Notes under the pieces: generated by a model | What the model saw: only the letters and a program-made list of their open reading frames with translations | Told to the model about the DNA's origin: nothing | Database searches by the model: none | Made by a program: the position numbers and the translations under genes | Source: Fusarium oxysporum f. sp. lycopersici 4287 | Lineage: Eukaryota; Ascomycota; Sordariomycetes; Hypocreales; Nectriaceae | Length of the DNA: 64,000 nt | Assembly: GCF_000149955.1 (NCBI RefSeq) | Contig: NC_030990.1 | Span: forward strand, 2,028,502-2,092,501 | Direction: 5' to 3' | Shown here: piece by piece, positions 46,359 through 57,484 of the stretch | Layout: every line of letters starts with the position of its first letter | Position numbering within the stretch: position 1 is the stretch's first letter

Positions 46359-48081
46359 ATGGATTCCGAGGAGGAATACATGTCGGCTCTTTCGAGCGAC
46401 GACGAGATAATGCAGGACGAAAGCGGCGATGAGATATCCGCAGGTGAAGGTGTGTTTCCCAATATCCTCCGGGATCCCCCATATTCCACTACCTTGGTTA
46501 CTAATGATGTTGACATCACAGACTTTGATGACGAAGAGTTCGACGAGCCCGATCCTGACTTTGGTCTAATCAAAGATGCAGAGAAGAAGAAGAAATCCGC
46601 ACATGTGGTATCATACAAAGTCTATGAACCGAGCGATATCCAACGCCAACAGGATGACATGATCAGCGAAGTCAACATGATTTTAGACATGCAGAAAGAG
46701 GACGCGGCCATCTTGCTTCGCCATTTCCGATGGAATAAAGAGAGGTTGCTTGAGGACTATATGGACAGGCCAGAAAAAGTACTCGAAGCTGCTGGATTAA
46801 GCAGCAATACATCCAGCCCTCCAAAGCTGGAGGTTATCCCTGGCTTCACATGTGACATATGCTGTGAGGATGAGGAGGGCCTCGAGTCATTTGCCATGAA
46901 ATGTGGTCATCGCTACTGTGTTGATTGCTACCGGCACTACTTGACACAAAAGATCCGTGAAGAGGGGGAGGCTGCTAGGATCCAATGCCCCTCTGATGGA
47001 TGTGGTCGCATCCTTGACTCAGCGTCACTCGATGTTCTGGTCACCCCAGCACTCGCAGATCGATATCAAGAACTACTCAACAGAACGTATGTCGAAGACA
47101 AGGACAATTTTAAGTGGTGCCCTGCCCCCAGACTGCCCCAACGCTCTCGAATGCGGCGTCAAAAAGAAGGACCTAGGCAAGATCGTCCCTACTGTCGAGT
47201 GTCGATGCGGGTATAGATTCTGCTTTGGTTGTCCGAACCCCGACCACCAACCAGCTCCCTGTGAGCTCGTTAAGAAATGGCTCAAGAAGTGCGCCGACGA
47301 CTCAGAAACAGCCAACTGGATCTCGGCCAACACTAAAGAATGCCCAAAGTGCAACTCGACGATCGAAAAGAACGGAGGCTGCAACCATATGACTTGTCGA
47401 AAGTGCAAATATGAGTTTTGCTGGATGTGCATGGGACTTTGGTCCGAGCACGGCACCAGCTGGTATAACTGCAATAGATATGAGGAAAAGAGCGGATCTG
47501 AGGCTCGTGATGCACAAGCTAAATCCCGGACATCTCTTGAACGATATTTGCACTACTACAACCGATATGCCAACCACGAACAATCGGCCAAGCTCGATAA
47601 GGACATTGCTCAAAAGACCGAAAAAAAGATGGTTCAGCTTCAGACAGCATCGGGAATGTCCTGGATTGAGGTTCAGTACCTCAATTCCGCGTCCCAGGCT
47701 CTTCAAACATGCCGACAAACGCTCAAGTGGACATATGCTTTTGCTTTTTATCTCGCCAGGAACAACCTGACAGAGATTTTTGAGGATAACCAGAAAGACC
47801 TCGAGATGGCTGTGGAGAACCTGTCTGAAATGTTCGAGAAACCCACTGCAGAATTGTCTGACCCCAAACTCAAGGTTGATATCATGGACAAAACTTCATA
47901 CTGCAACAAGCGTCGCGTCATTCTGCTTGAGGATACAGCCGAGAACCTTGCAATTGGTATTACTACCCTGACCCCTTCCAGTATTCCGTTCATTTGACTA
48001 ATGTTCGTGCCTTTAGGTAAATGGATTTTCAACTCGGACCTATTAGCTGCGACCACTTCTGCGCCCGTCAACCGTCGCTGA
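46359..48081 (+). CDS. ARI1: Ariadne-type RBR E3 ubiquitin ligase, with a one-base frameshift
   Basis: The coding sequence runs from ATG 46359 to 47956, then a 60-nt intron (47957-48016) and a last exon 48017-48081. About 553 aa are encoded if one base is ignored. Order: acidic N-terminus (1-70), UBA-like domain (about 98-146), RING1 from residue 165 (CDICCED), IBR (CRCGYRFCFGC), RING2 (ECPKCNSTIEKNGGCNHMTC, whose GGC cysteine is the thioester residue) and the helical Ariadne domain with C-terminus GKWIFNSDLL. The frame breaks at about residue 256: the family motif WCPAPDCPNALEC is split by one extra C in a CCCCC run (47125-47129). Read literally, translation ends at 47216 and loses IBR, RING2 and the Ariadne domain. 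Both halves are otherwise intact, so a sequence error or a recent mutation is likely. The ligase normally extends ubiquitin on neddylated cullin complexes. Confidence 0.88.
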
Positions 48082-49084
48082 GGCTCAATTACGACATGAC
48101 GCCAGAATCACTATCAGTATCTCTCGAGCACAGAATTGACTCTTTCAGCACGAAGTTAGAGAAGCCACTGGCCTAAATCCCAACGGTTGCCGTGTATCAA
48201 GGCTATGGCTATGGCTCCACTGATTGGCTGTATTACTCAGCCTTGAACTTGCATAAACATCGGATTTGATGAATGTAGCACAGCAAGGTTACGCAGGAGA
48301 AGAAAATTTGCCCAAACTCGCTGGCTGCCCCCTTATTCCATGGCTGACTAGAACTTGGCCTCAATCTATTCCTGTATCATTTGTTCTTGTTGTTCTTCCA
48401 TAGTTCCCTCGTCGTCAGTCATCGTGACCTGTTGCCCCCTGAAAATCGACGAGGCATGGGATCATGGCGTTGGCCCGTTGCCAGAGGCGTTGGCGTGAAG
48501 AAAGGGTTATGCTGCTGGAGCCTGGAAGATCTTGGTTTATAGACTTGTTATGGCATGGTGTTTTCAGCTCTTGGTGGTAAGGATCATGATATTCAACAAG
48601 CGGGCACGTAAATGAGAACAATCACATATGCTGTTTATTTTTATTTTTAGATATTCAAGAATGACTAAAGTGTAGCACTGCTACAAAATCGCACAGAGGC
48701 AATTTTCGTGAAAACACAACCAATTTGCAACCCCGAAGTGTTATTGAGGGTCGTACGGACGGGATGCAACTGGGATATTGGGGTCCAATTGCATTATTTT
48801 ATGATCTTAGTGACAAAATAATATTGCCAAAACGCCTATCTAATATTTGACTTACTCATGTTGTCTTCCGTCGTTTAATGCATAGACAGACACGCACTAG
48901 TTCCATAAGACTCCAGCTCCGCCCATATCCTGTTCTCTCCATACAGTTTAGCAAACACTACTGCAGTTACAACGAAAAAGCAAAAAGAAGAACGCCCGAC
49001 AAATGCTATGTTCATTACGACCAGTCTCACTTTGGAAAGCTTGTTGGCTGTAAGATGAGAGGTTTCCGAGCAAGAATGTAAGTT
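48082..49084. other. Convergent intergenic region, ARI1 / EXO1
   Basis: 1.0 kb between facing genes; AT-richer toward 48.65-48.85 kb. Only 3' ends are expected. A few GGCTAT tandem copies occur at about 48200. No gene seen. Confidence 0.6.
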
Positions 49085-51432
49085 CTATGCGAAGGCAAAA
49101 CGGGATAGGTTGAGTTTCTTCGGAGGAAGATCGACCTCATCTTCATTTTCGTCTTCCTCGTCACTAGCGGGGATGATTTGATCTTCGCTTCCACATTTAT
49201 TAAGATCCGCAACCTCATCCAGATTGACCTTGGGTAAGGGTATAAATGCAGGGTTGACAGGTACACCAGAGAGGAACTGCTTGTCGGTGTTGTTGGTGCG
49301 CGGTTTGGGTAGCTTGGGGGACATGGGGCCGTTCATCGCACGAGCACCAAGACGCTGTAAAGGTGTCATGCGAGAAGCTGCAGTTGAAGGTGCAGTTGAG
49401 GGGGTAGAGGCTGCACTGAAGACGGAAGAGCGGCGCGATGCAGTCGAAGCGGGTGTCTCGTTTGGCTTAGTATAAGAGAACTGGCGGATATCTGGTCTTG
49501 AGGGAGTAGAAGAAACCCGCGATGCAGAAGCCGCAGATGAAGGAGGAGGCATGGAAGCGTCACAGGATGACATGAGGGTTTCATCATCCTTGACAAACGA
49601 GATATGGCTCTCACTGTCTGCAGTTGTCGAAGTCTCTTGGCTCTGCTTCTCTTCAAACACCGACACACTCTTCTTGGTTTTATCGGCAGACTTCCAACCC
49701 TCAAAATCAGGTAATGCCAGAAGCGCTTCGTCGAGCGAATCATCTGACAACAGATAAGCGTCGCTCTTCGCCCGCCTTGGACTTCTCCGTAGTTTCGGTG
49801 CAGGGAAAAATCTGCTCTTTTGTGGCAAACCTCCCTCAGGTCCAGCTTCGTTTTCCTCACACAAACGCGCCTTCTTGGGTGGTCGGTTTGCAGGGTCAGT
49901 CGAAGCGCTAGCAGTAGTGCGGGAAGGCTCGGTGCCTGCAGAAGACGTACGCCTCGTGGTAGTAGGACTGTTGACAAAACTGTTGAGCATGTTGGCGATG
50001 GGTTCCGTACGGCGGCGATGAAGTCTTGGGGATGTGCGGGTACGGGTCACATCCGACCCCTGAGAGTGACTCGGAGCAGTCTGGATTGTTTCATCCAGAT
50101 ACGGCCTGGGGAGCGGAAACACGCGGGGTACCAATCCTCCTCCAGTAATCTGAGAAACCCTCTGAGGGTCAACTTCAAAACAATTAGGATCCATCTCACC
50201 CATAGGTATCCGACTGGATCCCTTGAAATAGGAGCTGATAGGCTTCATCGTAGGCGGAGGCTGGTCAATGGCACCATGGGCCAGCTGTGAATGCCTTCTC
50301 TTGGACGGTGTTGTCGAGGTGACAATTAAAGTCTTGGTGATTGGGTTCATGTCACCTCTGGCGATAGACCGTGCTATCTCAGGCTCTACAAAGGCTCCGA
50401 TGAAGGGCATCTCCTCTGCCGTCCGTTCTCCGTCCAGATCTGTAAGGTGAACCAGTTCCCGTTTGGTCGGACAAAAAACCCACTGATGCAGGAATGTCAG
50501 CTCGGCTTGGTAGAACTGCGTCAAGTAATTTTCGGACACCTTTCTCCCTTGCATCTGAACCATCCGGACTATCCGCTCTGGTGCCTTTGTCTTGCGAAGC
50601 ATACGATATGCTGTCTTCAGCCCAATGCCTGGAAGTCCGCGCAAATAGCCGCAACCACTGAAGATGGCCATTCGTCGAAATTCGGAATCAGACCAACCGG
50701 TCAATGAAACCTCTCTGCAGGCACAGAAATCCTTGCGGTTGATCTCTATACAGTTGCCATATTGGTCCAGTTTGGTGAGAAGCTTCTTAGCGCCGAAAAC
50801 GAGGAGATCGGAGTCGTCCGAGATGATGCCGTTGATGAGACCCTGTCGCTCGAGATAGACAAGCTGTGCATCGGCTTCGTAGGGGGCGACAACGTAAGGG
50901 ATATCAAGCTTTTTAAGCAGTTGAATGAGAGCAGATGCCATCTCAGGGGTGATATCAATGCATTTCTGGAACTCCTGTGTGGCCTGGGCAGGTTTTCCGG
51001 CGCGCAACAGTTCCATTGCAGCCTTTTTCTTCTCATTTCTTTTGGTGTCCCGGGATTCTTCTGTAGCGGCTTTGCTTGGGAGAAAATCGCCGTCGAATAC
51101 CATGTAGGGTGTCACACCAAAATGCCGAAGCATGCGTACTCGATTCATGGCAGCATGCAGGTATCTGGCAATGGCATTAGCATGCTTCGCTGTCATACGG
51201 TTGACTTCTTCAACCTACTTCTGAGTCGGCTTTCCCTGACCAAGCTCTAATGCACAGCAATAGGCGGCACGATGGAGCCAACCGTACGCGTCAACTCCGA
51301 GAACCTGGCCATCGTACTTTTTGAGTTGAGTCGGCTTCTGAATCGATTTGAGAAGAGGTAGAAGCCCTTGAGAACGATCAGTTTATATAGACAGGAATGG
51401 ATATTCGGAGAGATAATACCTGACACACCCAT
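49085..51432 (-). CDS. EXO1: Exonuclease 1 (Rad2/XPG family 5'-3' exonuclease)
   Basis: Three exons on the minus strand: 51432-51420 (13 nt), 51366-51219 and 51164-49085, with introns of 53 and 54 nt. The product is 746 aa. The N-terminal nuclease starts MGVSGLLPLLKS and carries the metal-binding acids at the canonical positions: D30 (GVDAYGWLHR), D78 (VFDGD), E150/D152 (YEADAQ) and D171/D173 (SDDSDLLVFG). A helix-hairpin-helix (GLPGIGLKTAYRML) follows. The C-terminal 400 residues are disordered and Ser/Thr/Pro-rich. They include KSRFF (503-507), resembling the Mlh1-interacting MIP box, and ISSYFKG (about 363), vaguely like a PIP box. EXO1 degrades strands in mismatch repair and resects double-strand breaks. 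The 13-nt first exon is essential for the N-terminus; the alternative ATG in the big exon (51196) would lose D30. Confidence 0.96.
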
Positions 51433-52596
51433 GTTGAAGACTGGAGGGCTTCAGTGCTAGTGGCGATTATTGATTGTTGGGCTTTGCAGTCGCAGCCCCA
51501 AAAGGGACTTGGGCAGCTTCAAGCCAAAATGATTCGTCTTTGCATGCGTCAACAATTAAACATTGCGACGGGCCGTAATGAGCTTTGTTGTGCCGTGGAT
51601 AGACGCGTCGAAAAGTTGACAAGGACGCGATGGCAGATCGTGCAGCGGTATCGAGGGCGGCGATGATTAAACGACCAGATCTGTCTAACAAACAACGAAT
51701 TTGAGATATAACACAGCCAAGTCCGCAAACAAATATGAGGTACAATCTTGTCGAGAGGCTGAAGGTGCGGCTCCAGGTCAAAGGTGGTCGAAAGAGACGT
51801 CTCTAGAGGTGGAGATATTTTGCCTGTGGTGATCAAGAGGTCAACAGCCTCGGACTAAAAAGCACTTAGTGAGGTGGGCTGCCTTGGATGGGACGCGACC
51901 CCTGAAGCTTCCGTTTTAATGGGCTCCATAGGCGCGTCGATAGGCGCGATCTTTCCATTCCTTAGATCACTGAACCCCTGGGATAAGCCTAGTTCCCGCA
52001 GCTCGGTATTTCCCCAGCAACTTGAGATCGTTAAAAGCCCCACTGAAGATGTCGAGCCGTCAGGTAGCTGCCCTGTAACTTGATATTCTCGAGTTAGCTA
52101 TCTATCGACGAGTGAGACATACGAAACATAGAAACTGAAAGCAGTCCCAGATATTGCATCATGTCTAGGACATTGTAATCGTAAAATCACTTCATTGGCT
52201 CCCATCTTCTCAACTCACTATCATCTATCATGGAGTCGCGACAAGTACAGATATAATGATTAAATCAACCAAGTATTAAAAACACTGAGTATACGTATGA
52301 CCAGGATCTCAACCAGGACGTGAAGGATCAGAAAAGATAGTATTATATTTTCTATCAAGACATGCACTTACTAAAGTGTTTTTTTCAGTTCAGTAAGCCA
52401 CTCATGTCGATTTTGCACCTATCCATCTATTAGAAATCTTACTGGCCCATCATGACAACAGTGGAGCACTAAAGGTTCCCAGGCTCCGACCTAGGTCAGA
52501 AAGAAAAAAAATCCTTGCAGGTTATAGATAGCCACGACCACATAGTTTGTACAAGCGGACAATACACATACAGCACCCAAAAGATAAAGATTCACC
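51433..52596. promoter_or_regulatory. Divergent intergenic region, EXO1 / TMA16
   Basis: 1.16 kb between start codons. Small frames (for example 51874-52083) have no recognisable features. Both promoters must lie here. The stretch near 52.2-52.4 kb is AT-rich. Confidence 0.55.
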
Positions 52597-53314
52597 ATGC
52601 CCACCACTCTTCACAAGACCCGCAAGCAGATTTCAAAAAAGAGAAATGGCGTCGTTAATGCTCTACATGAAAAGTCCAGAGACTCAATGCGCCTTCACAA
52701 GGCTGGTGTAAGAGACCAGCGCATTGAGAAACTCGCAGCTGCCAGGAGTAAAAAGGAACAACCTCTAGGTACACTATAAACAAACGACTCGTCCAACTCT
52801 CAAAATATCTTACTTATCTAACCGCATCTTAGTTGACCGTGTTGCTTTCTTTCAACAAGCTCTACGCCTTAAAGACAGAGATAACAAAGGTGCCCCAGAA
52901 ATTGATGAGGTTCAGCGCATGATTCACAGGTAAGTCTGGAAGAATAGTCTTGGTTACAAAGATTACTAAGGAATTCCTAGTTTCGTTCATCAATACGATG
53001 AGGAGTATAACGAAACCAAGAAGGCCCGTCGCCCTGGCCGGCCTGCTAGTGTGAAAGAAGATCTCTTGAAAGCCAAAATCAACATACTAGAGGAAGAGTA
53101 CAAGAGTGGTTTTGGTACGTTATGTGAATCTACAAGGAAGATGGAGGGAACTAACATTGTGACAGTTATGCCTGATCTCTTGGACAATGTAAATGTGAAC
53201 GCACTTCACCTTTGGGAAGGCTCCTGGTCATATCTCACCCAACTGAAATGGGTCAAGGTCAATAGTGAAGGCCAAGTCAGACCGACCAGCTTCCCATCAG
53301 GCGGCACCAACTGA
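52597..53314 (+). CDS. TMA16: Translation machinery-associated protein 16 (TMA16)
   Basis: Four exons: 52597-52768, 52833-52929, 52981-53114 and 53166-53314, with introns of 64, 51 and 51 nt. The product is 183 aa, close to the usual family length. The basic N-terminus (MPTTLHKTRKQISKKR) with NALHEKSRDSMRLHKA is the Tma16 signature. It continues with RVAFFQQAL and the conserved C-terminal LHLWEGSWSYLTQLKWVKV. Tma16 is a small protein associated with 60S precursors and ribosome biogenesis. Unspliced, the frame ends after 60 residues, so splicing is essential. The family identity comes from motif recognition and is fairly secure. Confidence 0.88.
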
Positions 53315-54239
53315 GTATCTGGCGCATATCAGGATGCACTGAATCAATAATACAACCTGAAGTGGGATGACTGCCGTCTCATATACAGGCGAGCTCGACC
53401 ACGCAGTAGTTGTACAAGGACGATTTGAAAGACACCGGGTCAAACGAGCAAGACCATAACCCCCATCAAGTGCTCAACATGAACACCAAGGAATACAATA
53501 CAAACCGATTCTATGGATCCGATGGACAACGAATCTATCGCCACCATCTTCCTGCCGCAAGCAATGCAGGGAAGATTCTAGAAGCTAGACACGAACAAGC
53601 TGCCTGGACATCCCATCAATGGTCTTGAGTAATGGGTAGGTATCGTGTTGGAGGATGATTTGATTCATACGTTCAGACTGAAAATAGAGGGAGAGAAGGA
53701 AGCTACAAGTCTTCTTGCGTTCACAATTCTTACACTACCCACAGCTCTGTGGTTATTCAACATCAACGGCGACTCAAATTACGTGATGTTCAAACAGAGA
53801 ACCCTTTTGGTAAGGAAAAGGTTACCGGAACCATCCAGCATTTCTTACTCATGATACGCTATGAACTACCTATCGTATAATGCAAGATTCATGTTCAAAT
53901 TAAATCTACGTAACAATTGATGTCCTTTCGACCGCCAGTGATTGTCACCAGTAAAAATTGCTTCCTTTTGCACCCTTGAAGTGTTTCTACGCCACGTGAT
54001 GGTGATGCCCCGCTCTGATGGAAGAGATCGTCCAGTCTGAGTCCAGTAAATTATTAGCAAACCCGCCGGGAAGTTGTCGTCCCCAAAAATTTCAGGACGA
54101 GCTTTTGAACTGCTTTAGAAGCTTCTATCATCATCTGTATACAACACAAATTTCTTCCAATTCCCCCCAACAACGACCTGTTCTTCCTCCCTATACGCTT
54201 TATACACTTTTATAGCGGCCCCTCAATAATTTAATCACA
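53315..54239. other. Intergenic, TMA16 to MAM33
   Basis: 925 bp between two + strand genes. A 72-codon frame at 53410-53628 is polar and not recognised. The final 150 bp before MAM33 is pyrimidine-rich leader/promoter with no ATG immediately upstream. Confidence 0.55.
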
Positions 54240-55167
54240 ATGTTCTCTGCCCGCAACGTCGTCCGATCTGCGCCCCGCGCTGTCTCCCGACTCTCAGGTG
54301 CTGCTCTGCGACAGACCGCCCGCCCCAGGGCCTTCACCAAGGCTGCTTCTGCCCTACGACCCGCCCAGGCTGCGTTCTCTACCACAAGCTTCCGTAAGGC
54401 TACTGAGAACGATGGTGAGCTTAGCGCCAAGCTCGAGAGCGAGATCAAGATCGAGGAGGACATCAAGGCCAGCGAGCAGGACCCTGCCAGCATCAAGGAT
54501 TTCTTGAACAACAGCGCCTTTGAGCTCGTTGACACACCCGGCCAGGAGATTGTCAAGCTGGTTCGCGACTTTGGCGATGAGAAGTCAGTATTCGCACCTC
54601 CCATTGGTTTCAACAGTCAGCTAACAACGCTATTGCAGGATCACCGTCAGCTTCTCCATTGCCGACATCACCAACTACGACCCCTACGGTGAGGAGAGCG
54701 CACTCGAGGAGGAAGGTTTTGAGGATGAGGGCGCCCAGGGCAGCCAGCGCAACGCTCGCGCCAACGAGGAAATCGATGAGGAGCTCGATGAGGATGCCGA
54801 GGAGGAGAGCAACCCCCCTATCAACCTATCAATTGTTGTCGAGAAGCCTGGCAAGGCCTCTGGAGCCCTGAACATCGATGCCAGCGCTCAGGAAGGACAC
54901 ATTGTTGTCGAGAACCTCTTCTATTACACCGACGCCTCGGTCGCCAAGGTCGAGAGCCCCGACGCCGCCCAGAAGCGTGCTGATGTCTACCCCGGTCCTC
55001 CCTTCGGCAGCCTCGACGACGACCTCCAGGTCCTCATGGAGCGCTTCCTCGAGGAGCGCGGCATCACTCAGGCCCTCGCTGTCTTTGTTCCCGACTACGT
55101 GGACGTCAAGGAGCAGCGAGAGTACACCCGGTGGTTGAACAACGTCAAGGCTTTCATTGATGCTTAG
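54240..55167 (+). CDS. MAM33: Mitochondrial acidic matrix protein MAM33 (p32/C1QBP family)
   Basis: Two exons, 54240-54583 and 54639-55167 (intron 55 nt, donor GTCAGT, branch GCTAAC, acceptor TTGCAG), encode 290 aa. The first 45 residues are rich in R, A and S without acids: a mitochondrial presequence. The rest is the acidic MAM33 fold. KLESEIKIEED begins the N-terminal helix, an acidic loop (about 130-165, E/D-rich) sits in the middle, and VYPGPPFGSLDDDLQ with FLEERGITQALAVFVPDYVD and the terminal WLNNVKAFI form the conserved C-terminal helices. The protein forms a doughnut-shaped trimer in the matrix and supports mitochondrial translation and oxidative phosphorylation. Assignment is confident. 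Confidence 0.94.
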
Positions 55168-55762
55168 GGCGGCTGATGAGTCGCTCAATGCAATGAAAAG
55201 TTTCTCACGGCATGGAAGAGCAGAGGAGTATTCGGTTTCAGATATGATGTATTAAAAGTAAGAATTGCCACTCTTGTACTATAGGATAAGATCCACGAGA
55301 TCAAATGCATGCTAAGATATGTGTAACGATACAATGCCAGCTTTACTATATCCCTTTGAGATTGTGATGAGTAATCTCGATTAGTTGACCGCATTGAACA
55401 GTCACGATTTTGAGCGAAGTCGATAGTAGTAAGCAATACATCGTCAAGAGAATCTTGCTATCTAGTCAGCAATAACCCTAGACCTCAAAAACTCCCACAA
55501 CTCCAAGTAACGAGTGCGCAAGCCCGCCATGCATCTTCGGGGTTCATCGACTTCTGATGCATATATCACCCCCGTGCTACTCTCCGGCGCAATGAAGCTC
55601 TATTCCAGAAGTGTCTTTCTGACACAGAAAAGTCCAAAAGAAATACTTCGTATAGCAATCCCAACGACAAAGCTCCCAGTATTCCCTCGGTTGTTCGTCT
55701 TTGCAGAAGAAAACCGCATCTAATGCACGACACAACCGAAGCCTCGAAACAAAGGCGAACGT
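55168..55762. other. Convergent intergenic region, MAM33 / oxysterol-binding protein
   Basis: 595 bp between facing stops; only 3' ends are expected. Nothing further seen. Confidence 0.6.
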
Positions 55763-57484
55763 CTACATGATGCCTTCGAGCGACCAGTCACCCTTTTGCG
55801 CCCGCTCAAGGACCTCGCGGCCCTTCTCGGTCAGATCGGGCTTGCCATCGTTACCGGTGACATGTTTGAAAAAGACGGGCTGCCACGTTTCCTTGTTGGC
55901 CTCACGTTGCCGGGCCTTCTCGCGCTGGGCCTCCTCGAGCTCGACCTTCACCTGGGTAGCCTTGCCATATTGTTTGGCGTGGATAGCATCTGTAACACCA
56001 CCCCAAAGGGTTAAAGATTCGTTGGGAAGCTGCTTTTCCTTGGGAGGGATGATCTTGGGCGCAACACTGAGGGGTGCAATATCGATAATGGTGTACTGCT
56101 CTTCCACAGGTACAGATTTCTGCCACCAGTTAGATTTATGTACTTGAACACATTGAGATTACCACTTACAACTGGTCTGGGACCGAGAGTAAAAACGACC
56201 TTCTCCTTCCACGGACCACTCAACCGAGCAAGGACATCTTCATCAGGCACGTCTTGAACTCGAGATTTGTCATCGTTCTCAGGATCGTACTTGAAGACAA
56301 CGCCATCAATCTTGTTTGTTGTGCGTCCCAGCCAGCCTTCCTCCACATAGTGCAGAATGACCTTGATCTTGGTCTTGGGGCATGTGATGTAAGCGAATTC
56401 GCTGACCGATACGCTCAAAGCTCCGCGGAGAAGACCGCCCAGATGGGCCGCCGGGTGGGTAAGCTGGTAAGTCTCGCCATCACGCTTTTCGAGGGTTATG
56501 AAGATGCCCATGTTGTGCTCCCCAGGAAGGACCTTGACGGAGGTGCCTGTGAACTTGGCAGTGATCTGGTCAAAACCGCGGGCTGTGATACCCTTCTCAG
56601 GGCAGGTGACGTTGAAGGCGCTCACAGGGGGGTGGTGTGAGGTCTGTTCAGTAAGATAGGAGACGCGAATAAGCTTGTCGTCCTTTGCAGCGCCATGCTG
56701 GGGCACAGACAGTGAGACGTTCGAAGCGTTCTTATCCCCCTTCGCTGCCACTTTCAGCGCTGAAAGGCCACCCTTGGAGGTGCCATTAGTCTGTTGGAGG
56801 CTTGAAGTGTCGATTTTCGGGGCGTTATCTTCAGTTTCCCAGTTACACTACAAAGCAGTCAGTGTTTCTGGAATCCAATCGTCATATGGTTTTGTATTGG
56901 TGAAAGTAGAAAAAGATCACGTACCCTGAAGAACTCGCCGAGACATGAATTGTATGGTTTGCAGGGCCTTCCTTTGGCATACTTCAGATCCTTGGTCAGC
57001 CAAAAGCGTACGACCTCGAGCATTCGATCGAGAGGGTCATCGGAAGTGCCCATAGCAACAAAGGCATTGGGGGCATCGATATAGGTCCAGTATTCCAAGT
57101 TCGGGGTGGGCTCGAGCAACTGCGACGGCAGCGAGAATCTAACTGCTGCAAGATCTGAAACGCCGATGAACCTATCGTCGCAACAAGCGGTCAGCATTTG
57201 AAAACAAATATTGGCATCATCCGCTGTCTTGAATGGCAAGTCTTTTCGCGTTGCCAGGTTTGCTTCCACTGCTTACTCCGCTCTACGTGAAGCGGATCTG
57301 TCGTCCGATTTCGCTGGCTTGAACCCCAACAGAGCGGTGGAAGCTCTCACGACATGACGTGGCCGACGGAGTAATTGTGAGTCTCTTACTTCTTCAAAAT
57401 CCCCAGAAATGTTCGCAACTTGGAAGTATCGCTCTGCGTCTCGTCAGGCGCGTCGACCGTGGGTGGCGGTGTCGATGACGACAT
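55763..57484 (-). CDS. KES1: Oxysterol-binding protein, short Osh4/Kes1 type
   Basis: Four exons on the minus strand: 57484-57390, 57171-56925, 56847-56170 and 56119-55763; introns 218, 77 and 50 nt. The product is 458 aa with no PH or ankyrin domains, as in Osh4/Kes1. An N-terminal lid region (LRTFLGILKKFIGVSDLAAV, about residues 23-42) precedes the ORD core, with LPSQLLEPTPNLEYW, the NSCLGEFFR motif and the signature EQTSHHPPVSA (181-191). C-terminal motifs PWKEKVVF and LPNESLTLWGG fit the family. The protein shuttles sterol and PI4P between membranes and modulates Golgi traffic. Intron 1 is unusually long and contains an in-frame ATG (57269) continuous with exon 2, a possible alternative start that would replace the lid. 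Confidence 0.93.

Noticed and set aside
47087..47131. A 45-nt GTATGT...CAG segment as an intron explaining the Ariadne break
   Set aside because: 45 is a multiple of three so it does not restore the frame, and it would delete the conserved YVEDKDNFKWCPAP.
50762..51250. 162-codon + strand frame opposite EXO1
   Set aside because: Shadow of the EXO1 coding strand; EXO1 has all catalytic residues.
53410..53628. 72-codon frame after TMA16
   Set aside because: Polar and unrecognised, lies in the expected 3' UTR; not enough to call a gene.
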